Virus record (IMG/VR): IMGVR_UViG_3300001750_000018
Location: 1 to 29,693 of that record
Length of the DNA: 29,693 nucleotides
Reading direction: 5' to 3' (one strand)
Source: a virus
In this document: positions 23,582 through 29,693 of the stretch, one piece after another
Layout of the letters: each line of letters opens with the position of its first letter
Position numbering within the stretch: the stretch's first letter is position 1
Position numbers and translations under genes: made by a program
The notes under the pieces: model-generated
The model's database searches: none
Seen by the model: only the letters and a program-made list of their open reading frames with translations
Told to the model about the DNA's origin: nothing

Positions 23582-23705
23582 TAATATTATATTGAATATG
23601 AATGCTCCGGCTTCATATCAAATTAGCAAAGAACTTGAATTAAACGAATTTGATATAAAAATAAAACGTAGAAATAGAAAATTACAAAAGAAAGACCGGG
23701 GGTAA
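23556..23705 (+). CDS. Small basic hypothetical protein
   Basis: A 49-residue frame with a good AAGGA five to six bases before ATG 23556, overlapping the membrane peptide in another frame. The C-terminal half is strongly basic (KIKRRNRKLQKKDRG), so nucleic-acid or membrane contact is possible. No family is recognised. Confidence 0.5.
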   Translation: MKLIQNTHDNIILNMNAPASYQISKELELNEFDIKIKRRNRKLQKKDRG

Positions 23706-23708
23706 TGG

Positions 23709-24800
23709 ATGTCTGATCATATTAAAAAATTGGTTTTAAAAAATTGGGTTTCTTTTAAAAAAGGGGTTTTTAATTTTCATCCAGGTGTAAATATGATCAT
23801 TGGCCCCACCGATCATGGCAAAAGTGCTGCTATGAGTGCTATTCGTAAAATGATGGAAAACAGGCCGATGGGTTCTGATTTTCAATCTTGGTGGGGTGGA
23901 ACTACTTATATTGGATTACATTTGGATAATTCAATTATGAAGTATAAAAAGAATAAAAAAGCATTGTATCAAATTAAAGATATAAAGACTGGAAAGGTAA
24001 TTGAATTTAATGCGGTTAGGGCATCGGTTCCCCAGGAAATTACCAATATGTTAAGATTGAATAGAAAGATAAATATTCAAAGGCAGTTGGAGAAAAAAGC
24101 TCCTATTTTTCTTTTGTCTGAAACTTCCTCTGATATTGCCAGGCATTTAAATGAAGTAGCAAATTTAACAAATATCGATATTAGTTTAGATAAAGGTAAA
24201 AAAGATTTGGCCGGTGATCTTAAAGAAAAGAAAGAAGTGGAAGCCCAGATAAAAGAAAAAAAGAAAAAATTGGTTAAATTTAAAAATTTGGATGCTTTAA
24301 AAATATTAGTGAATCAGGCAGAAAAGGTTAAAAATAGAATAGAACTCAACAAACAAAAGATTGATATTTTTTCGTCATCTGTTGATTTAATTAAGGTGCA
24401 ATTGCAGAAATTAGGTGATATAAATAAATTATTAAAGGTTAGGCCAATTATTGATAAAGCTGTTTTAATCAGAAATAAAATGGAGAAATACAAAAAAGAT
24501 TTCAATTTATTACAAAGCAAACTTGATGAATTGGTTGACACCAAAAATAAATTGGATTGGATCCAGAATAGATTGGAAGTGGAACCATATATTCACCGGG
24601 CATTTAATTTTGTAAAAACACAAGAAAGATATTTAGATCAAGTTTATAATATTGAAAAAAAGCTTTTTGTAATCAAAGCAAAAGAAAAGAAAAGAGTACA
24701 AAACAGAAAAGAGTTGAAAGAAAAACAGAAAAGGTTTAAAAAGATCTTTCCTGATATTTGCCCCTTATGCAATTCAAAAGTTGAAAGGAATCAATTATGA
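23709..24800 (+). CDS. SbcC/Rad50-like N-terminal ATPase half with zinc hook
   Basis: This 363-residue protein is the N-terminal half of an SMC-like repair ATPase. Walker A is GPTDHGKS at 32-39. After an ATPase lobe of about 160 residues comes a long coiled coil, and near its end sits CPLC (Cys351 and Cys354), the zinc-hook motif. The protein stops directly after the hook, so the returning coil and Walker B half must be another chain. That is the gene at 26286. In T4 the equivalent gp46 is one protein; here nuclease and small genes lie between the halves. Confidence 0.87.
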   Translation: MSDHIKKLVLKNWVSFKKGVFNFHPGVNMIIGPTDHGKSAAMSAIRKMMENRPMGSDFQSWWGGTTYIGLHLDNSIMKYKKNKKALYQIKDIKTGKVIEFNAVRASVPQEITNMLRLNRKINIQRQLEKKAPIFLLSETSSDIARHLNEVANLTNIDISLDKGKKDLAGDLKEKKEVEAQIKEKKKKLVKFKNLDALKILVNQAEKVKNRIELNKQKIDIFSSSVDLIKVQLQKLGDINKLLKVRPIIDKAVLIRNKMEKYKKDFNLLQSKLDELVDTKNKLDWIQNRLEVEPYIHRAFNFVKTQERYLDQVYNIEKKLFVIKAKEKKRVQNRKELKEKQKRFKKIFPDICPLCNSKVERNQL

Positions 24801-25003
24801 AAGATATCAATTGTGTGTTGTGAATTGAAGTCAAAGAAGCTTTACTTATTGAGAAATTAATTTATGATGAGTATTATATGTTTTTGGAGAATGGTTACCC
24901 AAGAATGGCAGAAAAATATTTATCTTTATTATTTAAAATTGAAAAAACAATTAAAGGGTGTAAAGGATATGAAACGCACAAGTTTTCCAAAAATGAAAGT
25001 TGA
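24797..25003 (+). pseudogene. Small ORF with an in-frame TGA at codon 9
   Basis: The ATG at 24797 overlaps the previous stop as ATGA. The frame reads MKDINCVL, then TGA at 24821-24823, then 59 open codons (IEVKEALLIEKLIYDEYYMF, ENGYPRMAEKYLSLLFKIEK and on) to TGA 25001-25003. With Cys at the TGA position it would carry CVLC, a metal-type pair; with Trp it would be CVLW. The tail overlaps the SbcD start by 35 bases. It may be a decayed gene or a recoded one. Confidence 0.45.
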
Positions 25004-25859
25004 TGCTATTTTAACATCCGATTGGCACATGATGGAAAAAGAAAGGAATCCTCCTTGCAGGACTGACAATCATTTCAAGGCTCAAATGAAAAAGGTAAAA
25101 GAAATTTATAAATTACAAAAAAAATATGATTGCCAGGTTTTAAATGCTGGTGATATCTTTGAGCATTGGAAAGGGTCACCTGAGTTGATCAATAATTGTT
25201 TACGAAACTTTCCAAAGAAAATGAAAGTTGTGGCAGGACAACATGATTTGCCCCAACATAGTATGGATTTACTTAATAAAAGTTCTTTTGAAAGTTTACG
25301 GTTAGGGGGAGCTTTCCAAATGATATGGAATGGTGGTTCATGGGGGGCGGATCTTGCCAAAATAGTGGCAGAATATTGGAAGAATAGAAAGATTATTGTG
25401 GCCCATATGCTAATATGGAAAGATCAAGAACCTTATCCTGGCTGCATTGAGCCTCGTGTAAATCAAGTTTTTAAGATGTTTCCAGATGCTGATTTGATAT
25501 TGACAGGTGATAATCATCAAACTTTTACCGCCAGAAAAGGAAAGCAATTATTGGTGAATCCTGGGTCATTAACAAGGCATAAAGCTGATCAAATTAATCA
25601 TAAACCTTGTGTTTTTCTTTGGAATGCTTCAAAAAATTCAGTGAAAAAGCATTATTTAAAAATTAAAAAAGATGTGATTTCTCGAGATCATATTGATGAA
25701 ATAAACGAAAAAGAAGAAAGGGGCAAAGCTTTTATTTCATCTTTAAATAATGACTGGTTAGCTGATTTATCATTTGATGATAATGTTGAAAGATCTATCA
25801 AAGCAAATTCATTAAATAAATCAATTTGTAAATTTGTATATAAATGGATAGGGAGATAA
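24969..25859 (+). CDS. SbcD/Mre11-like nuclease
   Basis: This 296-residue calcineurin-fold nuclease would pair with the two SbcC halves to process DNA ends. Metal motifs are LTSDWH (Asp18, His20), NAGDIF (Gly61-Asp62), AGQHDLP (90-95) where bacterial SbcD has GNHD, VAHML, and LTGDNHQTF. The GQHDLP form is, as I recall, common in phage versions. I chose ATG 24969 with an upstream AAAGG/AAAGGG; a longer start at 24864 in the same frame would add 35 unusual residues and overlap the interrupted small frame. Confidence 0.85.
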   Translation: MKRTSFPKMKVDAILTSDWHMMEKERNPPCRTDNHFKAQMKKVKEIYKLQKKYDCQVLNAGDIFEHWKGSPELINNCLRNFPKKMKVVAGQHDLPQHSMDLLNKSSFESLRLGGAFQMIWNGGSWGADLAKIVAEYWKNRKIIVAHMLIWKDQEPYPGCIEPRVNQVFKMFPDADLILTGDNHQTFTARKGKQLLVNPGSLTRHKADQINHKPCVFLWNASKNSVKKHYLKIKKDVISRDHIDEINEKEERGKAFISSLNNDWLADLSFDDNVERSIKANSLNKSICKFVYKWIGR

Positions 25860-25860
25860 A

Positions 25861-26025
25861 ATGGTACGTCAATATCATGTAGTGAAGTCAACAAAGGCAA
25901 AAGGAATTGCAGTTTTTATTCGTATGATTAATGATGATATAAAAGGCGGTTGGGTTTTACAGGGTGGAATTTCTGTTGATACTCATCATTATTATCAAGC
26001 TATGGTGAAAGGAGGCCGGGTTTGA
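25861..26025 (+). CDS. DUF1737-like small protein
   Basis: A 54-residue frame with GGGAG before ATG 25861. The end, GGWVLQGGISVDTHHYYQAM, fits the DUF1737 pattern (GW.p.GGis...QAm), and the start RQYHVVKS fits its YxVV opening. Function of that family is unknown. Its last codons contain AAAGGAGG, which serves the next gene. Confidence 0.6.
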   Translation: MVRQYHVVKSTKAKGIAVFIRMINDDIKGGWVLQGGISVDTHHYYQAMVKGGRV

Positions 26026-26285
26026 ATGATATTAAAAAATTGACTTCTTTGCAAAAAGAGATGGCTGATCTCGAAAAGAAAGAACAGAATATCAAAGGGT
26101 CGTTAAAAACATTATACCAGGGATTAAAAAAAGATTTGGGTGATGTTAATTTAAAAGATATCAAAGTCATTGATACTGCAGAAAAAATGATTAAAGATTC
26201 AAAAATGAAAGCAAAGAAAGCAGGAGACCTTTTTAATCAGATAATGATAGAAATTGATGAAATTGTCAAAGATTCGGAGGAATAA
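26022..26285 (+). CDS. Helical small protein with TTG start
   Basis: This 87-residue protein starts at TTG 26022: AAAGGAGG at 26009-26016 lies five bases upstream and no ATG is near in frame. It is charged and coiled-coil-like (LTSLQKEMADLEKKEQNIKG). It sits directly before the SbcC C-terminal half, one base away, and might supply coil or be an accessory, which is an inference from position. Confidence 0.65.
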   Translation: MNDIKKLTSLQKEMADLEKKEQNIKGSLKTLYQGLKKDLGDVNLKDIKVIDTAEKMIKDSKMKAKKAGDLFNQIMIEIDEIVKDSEE

Positions 26286-26906
26286 ATGAATCTTGCAAAA
26301 TATAGAAAGTTATTGAATACTCAGGAAGGGGAAAGGGATTATATTCAAAAAGAGATAAACGGCTTAAATGAAAGGAAAACCGCCCTTGAAAAAAGGATTA
26401 AAATCAAGGAAAAGGCTTATTTATTTATTGAGCAGATTGCCCTTGAAACGCAACAGCAATTAGAATTTAATTTAAATGAAATGGTTTCTGCCGGGTTGAA
26501 TTCGGTTTTTGATACTCATTATGATTTTGATACTCATTTTGAAATAAAAAGAGGGCGACCTGAGTGTACTATGTCATTTAAGAAAAAAGGAAGATTGATT
26601 GACCCATTAGAATTCTCCGGACTTGGCGCGGCAGATGTGGCAGCGTTTTCTTTGCGGGCATCATCATTAAGTATGGCAGAAAGATATCGCAGGGTGTTAT
26701 TATTAGATGAACCTTTCCAAAGATTAAAAGGGGAAAAGGAAAACAAAAGGGTTATTCAATTAATGAAAAGCATATCAAAGAAACTTAATTTACAGATTAT
26801 TTGTGTGAATGATGAAAGGGCAGCAAGGGAAGATATTATTGAGGGGGCCGATAAAGTTTTTTATGTGCAATTAAGAAATAAAATGAGTCAAATAACTGAA
26901 TTGTAA
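26286..26906 (+). CDS. SbcC/Rad50-like C-terminal ATPase half
   Basis: This 206-residue protein has a short coil of about 60 residues, then the ATPase C-lobe. The signature motif is FSGLGAADVAAF (around 110-121), in place of the usual SGGE. Walker B is RVLLLDEPFQRL at 136-147, and the H-loop-like region is IICVNDERAAR. It complements the half at 23709. The coil is much shorter than the N-half coil and contains no zinc hook, so the two chains are not symmetrical. Confidence 0.85.
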   Translation: MNLAKYRKLLNTQEGERDYIQKEINGLNERKTALEKRIKIKEKAYLFIEQIALETQQQLEFNLNEMVSAGLNSVFDTHYDFDTHFEIKRGRPECTMSFKKKGRLIDPLEFSGLGAADVAAFSLRASSLSMAERYRRVLLLDEPFQRLKGEKENKRVIQLMKSISKKLNLQIICVNDERAAREDIIEGADKVFYVQLRNKMSQITEL

Positions 26907-26918
26907 AGGAGGAAAGGA

Positions 26919-27302
26919 ATGCTTTTTTATAGGTAGGATGATGTTTATAGTTCAAATAATTTAGAACCGATTTGTACTACTTTTAAATTATTTAAAGAAA
27001 CTAAGTGTGGTTATTGGATTTATGAAAAAGATGATTATAATTTGTCAATTTCAGAAAAGAAAAAATGGGTGAGCAATTCTTCTATAAAACGATATGCTTA
27101 CCCAACCCAACAAGAAGCAATGAAAAGTTATTTGGCCAGGAAAAGGCGGCATTATTTAATTTTAAAGGGGCAGCTGAATAAAGTCATAGGAATATTGCAA
27201 AAGTATGATTCTGGTTTACTCGATAAAATATCTGAAATGGAAGTTTATCATGGTGCAGGTAATTCTTTAATTATAGAAAAAAGGAAAAATTATGATTTAT
27301 AA
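26919..27302 (+). pseudogene. Conserved-type phage protein with an in-frame TAG at codon 6
   Basis: ATG 26919 has a very strong AAAGGAGGAAAGG upstream. The frame reads MLFYR, TAG at 26934-26936, then 121 open codons beginning DDVYSSNNLEPICTTFKLFK, followed by a TKCGYWIYE and KKWVSNSSIKRYAYPT type sequence and RKRRHYLILKGQL. The N-terminal tyrosine-rich run suggests Tyr or another residue once stood at the TAG. The next possible in-frame start is TTG 27042, which would cost 36 residues. It could be a truncated gene, readthrough, or an error. Confidence 0.55.
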
Positions 27303-27627
27303 AAATGATGATGGGTCAAATGTGATTCAATTTGGAACCGGGGATATCTATGTGGGGAATGGTAGAGTTTCTTCAAATGATGAAAAACATTCATATCCTT
27401 GCTGTTCTTTTACTGAACAAAAAGCTGGTGAAATTGGCAGAGGAATTAACAGACAGCAAGAAAATAAAGTCATAAAAGAAAATGAGGTTCATACTCTTTT
27501 TGTTTTTACTGATATCAAATCTATTGATGTTTTGATAGAACAACTTACATGGTCAAGAGAAAGGTTTGAAAAAAATGGTTTGAAAAATATGAATAATCAA
27601 CAAATTCAAGATGAATTAGAGGGGTAA
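27292..27627 (+). CDS. Hypothetical protein
   Basis: This 111-residue protein overlaps the previous frame by 11 bases, with AAAAGGAAAAATT before its ATG. It opens with beta-like stretches (NVIQFGTGDIYVGNGRVSSN), contains PCCSF and continues with EVHTLFVFTDIKSIDVLIEQ and WSRERFEKNG, giving an alpha-beta appearance. I do not recognise a family. Confidence 0.65.
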   Translation: MIYKNDDGSNVIQFGTGDIYVGNGRVSSNDEKHSYPCCSFTEQKAGEIGRGINRQQENKVIKENEVHTLFVFTDIKSIDVLIEQLTWSRERFEKNGLKNMNNQQIQDELEG

Positions 27628-27630
27628 AAG

Positions 27631-28074
27631 ATGATACTTGAATATATTCCAGGTAATGCCCCCAAAAATACTGCTAATGAAAAAAAGTTAAATCTGGATC
27701 TGATCCCATGGGATTTGCTTGCCCAATACTTAACCCCTGCCTATATGGAAGGATTGATTAAATATTACAAAGAGTCTTGGAAAGAAGGTTTTACCACTTC
27801 AGAAATGTTTGCCGGTACCATGCGTCATTTGATTGCTTACCGATCTGGGGAAGATTTTGACCCGGCAGCTGCAGAACTTGGAATTGAAAAGCATCACTTA
27901 GGGGGAGCCCTTTTTTGTATTCTTTGTATGTTGGATACCTTTACGAATCATAAAGAATTAGATGATAGGGGCATGATTCATCGACCTGAAGGATGGGGGC
28001 CAGAAATGATGGCAGCACAAATTGAAAGTAAAATGATAGAAATAAAAGAAAAGGGGGTAAAAGATGGACATTAG
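27631..28074 (+). CDS. dATP/dGTP diphosphohydrolase-like (DUF5664 type)
   Basis: This 147-residue protein matches the phage dATP/dGTP diphosphohydrolase N-terminal type: LNLDLIPWDLLAQ, then YKESWKEGF, MRHLIAYRSGEDFDP, and HHLGGALFCILCML, where family members have RHLxAxxxGEDxD and HLAHA. These Glu and Asp bind metal in the MazG-like superfamily. It would adjust dNTP pools during infection. The match is by remembered pattern. A TAG ends it, and the next gene overlaps its 3' end by 11 bases. Confidence 0.7.
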   Translation: MILEYIPGNAPKNTANEKKLNLDLIPWDLLAQYLTPAYMEGLIKYYKESWKEGFTTSEMFAGTMRHLIAYRSGEDFDPAAAELGIEKHHLGGALFCILCMLDTFTNHKELDDRGMIHRPEGWGPEMMAAQIESKMIEIKEKGVKDGH

Positions 28075-28516
28075 TTTTAAAAGGTATTTTGTGAATTTTA
28101 AGCAGGCTGAAATCAATTCAAAGGATCCTATTGAATTATTAAAAGCATTGGAGGATACTTTTAGTTTTATTAAGGGTAAAATGGATTCAATTCGTCGGGA
28201 ACCTGAACTTGATCTTGAATTGTGGCAGCAAATACAAATTGATTGGGGGGAATGGTCACACAACTTTAATAAAGGGTTAAGGGCCAGGATTAAAAATTGT
28301 GACCAGTTCCCGGAAAATGATAACCAGCGATTCATTGCAAAACGGTTGAATTTGATTTTTCTTTATTGGAGTAAATGTTTTTTATATATTGAAGCGGTGG
28401 CAGAAAATAATCCGTTAAAGAATGGTTTGCGGATATTTGAATGTATTGAATTGATGAAAGAAGCAAAGGAAGCTTTCATCCAAACAAAAGAGGAGGCATT
28501 GCCAAAATGGGTTTAA
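28064..28516 (+). CDS. Hypothetical helical protein
   Basis: This 150-residue, mostly helical protein shows WQQIQIDWGEWSHNFNKGLR and LNLIFLYWSKCFLYIEAVAE, with many Trp and Phe. No domain is recognised. AAAGGGGGTAAAAG precedes ATG 28064. Overlap with the neighbours on both sides indicates coupled translation. Confidence 0.6.
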   Translation: MDISFKRYFVNFKQAEINSKDPIELLKALEDTFSFIKGKMDSIRREPELDLELWQQIQIDWGEWSHNFNKGLRARIKNCDQFPENDNQRFIAKRLNLIFLYWSKCFLYIEAVAENNPLKNGLRIFECIELMKEAKEAFIQTKEEALPKWV

Positions 28517-28791
28517 TAATCACGAATGAAGACAAGCGGCCACGGATAATTTGCCATAATTGTAAGAATGAAAATATCATTGATATTAGAGGGTGGAATA
28601 ATGATGTCACCCAGATTGGGCAAATCAGATGTAAAAATTGCAGAAAAATTATGTATGTTGGGCTTTTGATTCTGGCAGATATTTCAATGGAGGCCCTTGG
28701 AAATAATGTGCAGGCCATTGTGGATTACATGGGGAAAACAAATGTTTTACGGCAAGGTGATCCTGAACCAAAAAGCAATATAATTAATTAG
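28507..28791 (+). CDS. Small zinc-ribbon protein
   Basis: This 94-residue protein has CHNC and CKNC about 29 residues apart, a single zinc-ribbon layout, with IIDIRGWNNDVTQIG between them, then a hydrophobic helix (IMYVGLLILADISMEAL). It may bind nucleic acid or protein; no specific function is evident. AGGAGG near 28491 lies upstream of ATG 28507. Confidence 0.65.
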   Translation: MGLIITNEDKRPRIICHNCKNENIIDIRGWNNDVTQIGQIRCKNCRKIMYVGLLILADISMEALGNNVQAIVDYMGKTNVLRQGDPEPKSNIIN

Positions 28792-28803
28792 GAGAATAAT
28801 TAA

Positions 28804-28953
28804 ATGGCATCTTGGTTTTGTCCCAGAGATTACAGCTGAAAAAGATCATTTGATGATGAAAAAGATGAAGATGGTGATATCAAAATAACAATTGAAAGTG
28901 GAGGGGATTTTGTTGGGTTTGGCTGGATAGAAAAGCTTGAAAAAGATAAATGA
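28804..28953 (+). pseudogene. Small ORF with an in-frame TGA at codon 12
   Basis: ATG 28804 follows TTAGGAGAATAATTAA. The frame reads MASWFCPRDYS, TGA at 28837-28839, then 37 open codons (KRSFDDEKDEDGDIKITIES and on) to TGA 28951-28953. If TGA read as Cys or Trp it would continue a CP-type motif. It is the last gene of the operon before a terminator. It could be decayed, recoded or a short peptide. Confidence 0.4.
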
Positions 28954-28981
28954 TTTGATTCAGGTTTTATTATTTTATGGG

Positions 28982-29004
28982 GGGACTTCGGTCCCTTTTT
29001 TTTT
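28982..29004 (+). terminator. Rho-independent terminator with UUCG loop
   Basis: GGGAC (28982-28986), loop TTCG, GTCCC (28991-28995), then nine T. The loop is the very stable UUCG type. It closes the long 20801-28953 unit. Confidence 0.9.
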
Positions 29005-29068
29005 ATTTTAAAATTTCTTTAAAAAAGTTGTTTTATTCGTGATATTGTTGTTAGATTCCTATATATTA
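29005..29068 (+). promoter_or_regulatory. Upstream element copy 1 (AT block plus TTTTATTCGTGAT)
   Basis: Directly after the terminator is TTTAAAATTTCTTTAAAAA, then TTTTATTCGTGAT at 29031-29043, then TAGATT and TATATATTA. A second copy lies at 29475-29537 in the same position relative to its terminator. The end resembles a -10 region (TATATT at 29062), but no TTGACA-like -35 lies 17 bases upstream, so a phage-specific promoter form is possible. Confidence 0.5.
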
Positions 29069-29112
29069 TTAACATGATCAAAACAAACACACATAAAATA
29101 AAGGAAAACAAA

Positions 29113-29400
29113 ATGAAAAAATTTAATGCTAAAAAAGCCCCTCATTACTTCACACTTGAACAAATGGCCACTTTTGATAATATGCATGACGAAGAAAACC
29201 CAACCTTTACCTTCCAAGGAACAGATTCTCAGATTCTTTCTATGATTGTCAAGGGTGAAATCGATCCTACTGCAATGGCCTGGAAAGAATTGGCAAACCG
29301 TGGACTTGATCATTGTGGCGAATGGGTTGGTTTTGATCAGGCTCGTAGAATTTTTGAAACATCTGTTGTTCAAAACATGAAATGCCAAGGTTGGAGATGA
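29113..29400 (+). CDS. Hypothetical protein after the terminator
   Basis: This 95-residue protein starts at ATG 29113 behind AAGGAAAACAAA; an earlier in-frame ATG at 29074 lacks a ribosome site. It opens KKFNAKKAPHYFTLEQMATF and includes MAWKELANRGLDHCGEW. I recognise no family. It has its own terminator and upstream element, so it is probably expressed separately from the long operons. Confidence 0.65.
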   Translation: MKKFNAKKAPHYFTLEQMATFDNMHDEENPTFTFQGTDSQILSMIVKGEIDPTAMAWKELANRGLDHCGEWVGFDQARRIFETSVVQNMKCQGWR

Positions 29401-29455
29401 AAATGGATATATTCAATTGGTTAAATTAAAACTATTAAATTGGTAGTAATCACCC

Positions 29456-29480
29456 GGGGGCAAAAGCCCCCTTTTATTTT
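29456..29480 (+). terminator. Rho-independent terminator
   Basis: GGGGGC (29456-29461), loop AAAA, GCCCCC (29466-29471), then CTTTTATTTT. It lies about 55 bases after the TGA of the 29113 gene. Confidence 0.85.
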
Positions 29481-29537
29481 GAAATTTTTTTAAAAAGATA
29501 GTTTTATTCGTGATTTTGTGATAGATTGATATATAAT
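29475..29537 (+). promoter_or_regulatory. Upstream element copy 2 (AT block plus TTTTATTCGTGAT)
   Basis: GAAATTTTTTTAAAAAG, then TTTTATTCGTGAT at 29502-29514, TAGATT at about 29522 and TATAAT at 29532-29537. It matches the element at 29005 in order and spacing, and sits before the 29578 gene. The shared order supports a regulatory function. Confidence 0.5.
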
Positions 29538-29577
29538 GAAATTATGATTAACACGGAATCAAATAGGGAGAAATACA

Positions 29578-29673
29578 ATGATTAAAATAATCAGCTTTGC
29601 AACACTTTTCACTCCGGTTTTCGTTCTTGTTTATTATTTTCTAAACTTTATGAAAGATCAGGGCTTACTTTAA
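29578..29673 (+). CDS. Small membrane peptide at the window end
   Basis: A 31-residue frame with AGGGAGAAATACA before its ATG. Most of it is one hydrophobic segment (IISFATLFTPVFVLVYYFLN) followed by FMKDQGLL. It has its own upstream element, so it is probably expressed separately. Role unknown. Confidence 0.55.
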   Translation: MIKIISFATLFTPVFVLVYYFLNFMKDQGLL

Positions 29674-29691
29674 AAAAAAAAGGGGGGGGGG
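29672..29691. other. Homopolymer A10-G10 end of contig
   Basis: The window ends in ten A followed by ten G, then CA, while it begins with ten T. This is more like an assembly or sequencing-edge artefact than natural sequence, so the last 20 bases should not be interpreted. Confidence 0.6.
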
Positions 29692-29693
29692 CA

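Noticed and set aside
24864-24968. Longer N-terminus for the SbcD-like gene
   Set aside because: The added 35 residues are hydrophobic and unlike Mre11 family starts, and ATG 24969 lies directly before the first conserved strand.
1-29693. Whole-phage stop-codon reassignment
   Set aside because: TAA, TAG and TGA all end convincing genes in the window, with TGA the most common in ATGA overlaps, so global reassignment is not supported; only the four local cases remain open.

Overview
The window looks like the nucleotide-metabolism, DNA-modification, replication and recombination region of a large virulent-type tailed phage of a bacterium. The evidence is a clearly AT-rich sequence, every supported gene on the + strand, dense packing with many 4-base ATGA start/stop overlaps, AAGGAG-type ribosome sites, and phage-type replication proteins (DnaB-like helicase, split family A polymerase, sliding clamp, clamp loader, gp32-like single-strand binding protein, RecA-like recombinase, endonuclease VII, split SbcC plus SbcD). 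No structural, packaging or lysis genes are visible, and the sequence does not identify the host. I saw no tRNA, rRNA, CRISPR array or insertion sequence.

Layout. (1) 118-5733: helicase, an AP2-like small protein, archaeal-type thymidylate synthase, small Cys-rich and helical proteins, QueD, QueE, and an acidic protein with two long Asp/Asn tracts, closed by a strong terminator near 5770-5805. (2) 5821-12706: QueC, a phosphoribosyltransferase-GTP cyclohydrolase I fusion, a YhhQ/VUT-type transporter, and DpdA carrying a LAGLIDADG intein. Around these sit six tiny ORFs that resemble the first 35 or so residues of DpdA, and NUMOD4/HNH homing-endonuclease-like genes and fragments. (3) 12719-20696: sliding clamp, UDG-plus-exonuclease protein, Cys-rich protein, polymerase domain, clamp loader, another HNH gene, a UvsY-like coiled-coil protein and a gp32-like protein with Lys/Gly and Asp/Asn tracts. 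(4) 20801-28953: possible ribbon-helix-helix regulator, RecA-like protein, endonuclease VII-like protein, SbcC N-half, SbcD, SbcC C-half, a dATP/dGTP diphosphohydrolase-like protein and several small proteins, closed by a terminator. (5) 28979-29673: two similar terminator-plus-upstream-element cassettes, each driving one small gene.

How the genes fit together. FolE, QueD, QueE and QueC are the four enzymes that turn GTP into preQ0. The YhhQ-like transporter could import a precursor and DpdA would exchange guanine in DNA for the 7-deazaguanine. No QueF and no amidotransferase-fused QueC are seen, so preQ0 itself is the simplest predicted base (inference). The other genes form a nearly self-sufficient replisome with recombination machinery.

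The most notable features are the family of DpdA-N-like mini-ORFs in translationally coupled chains, the intein placed exactly at the predicted DpdA catalytic motif, the GPT-like-FolE fusion, and four small ORFs each carrying one in-frame TAG or TGA but otherwise open.
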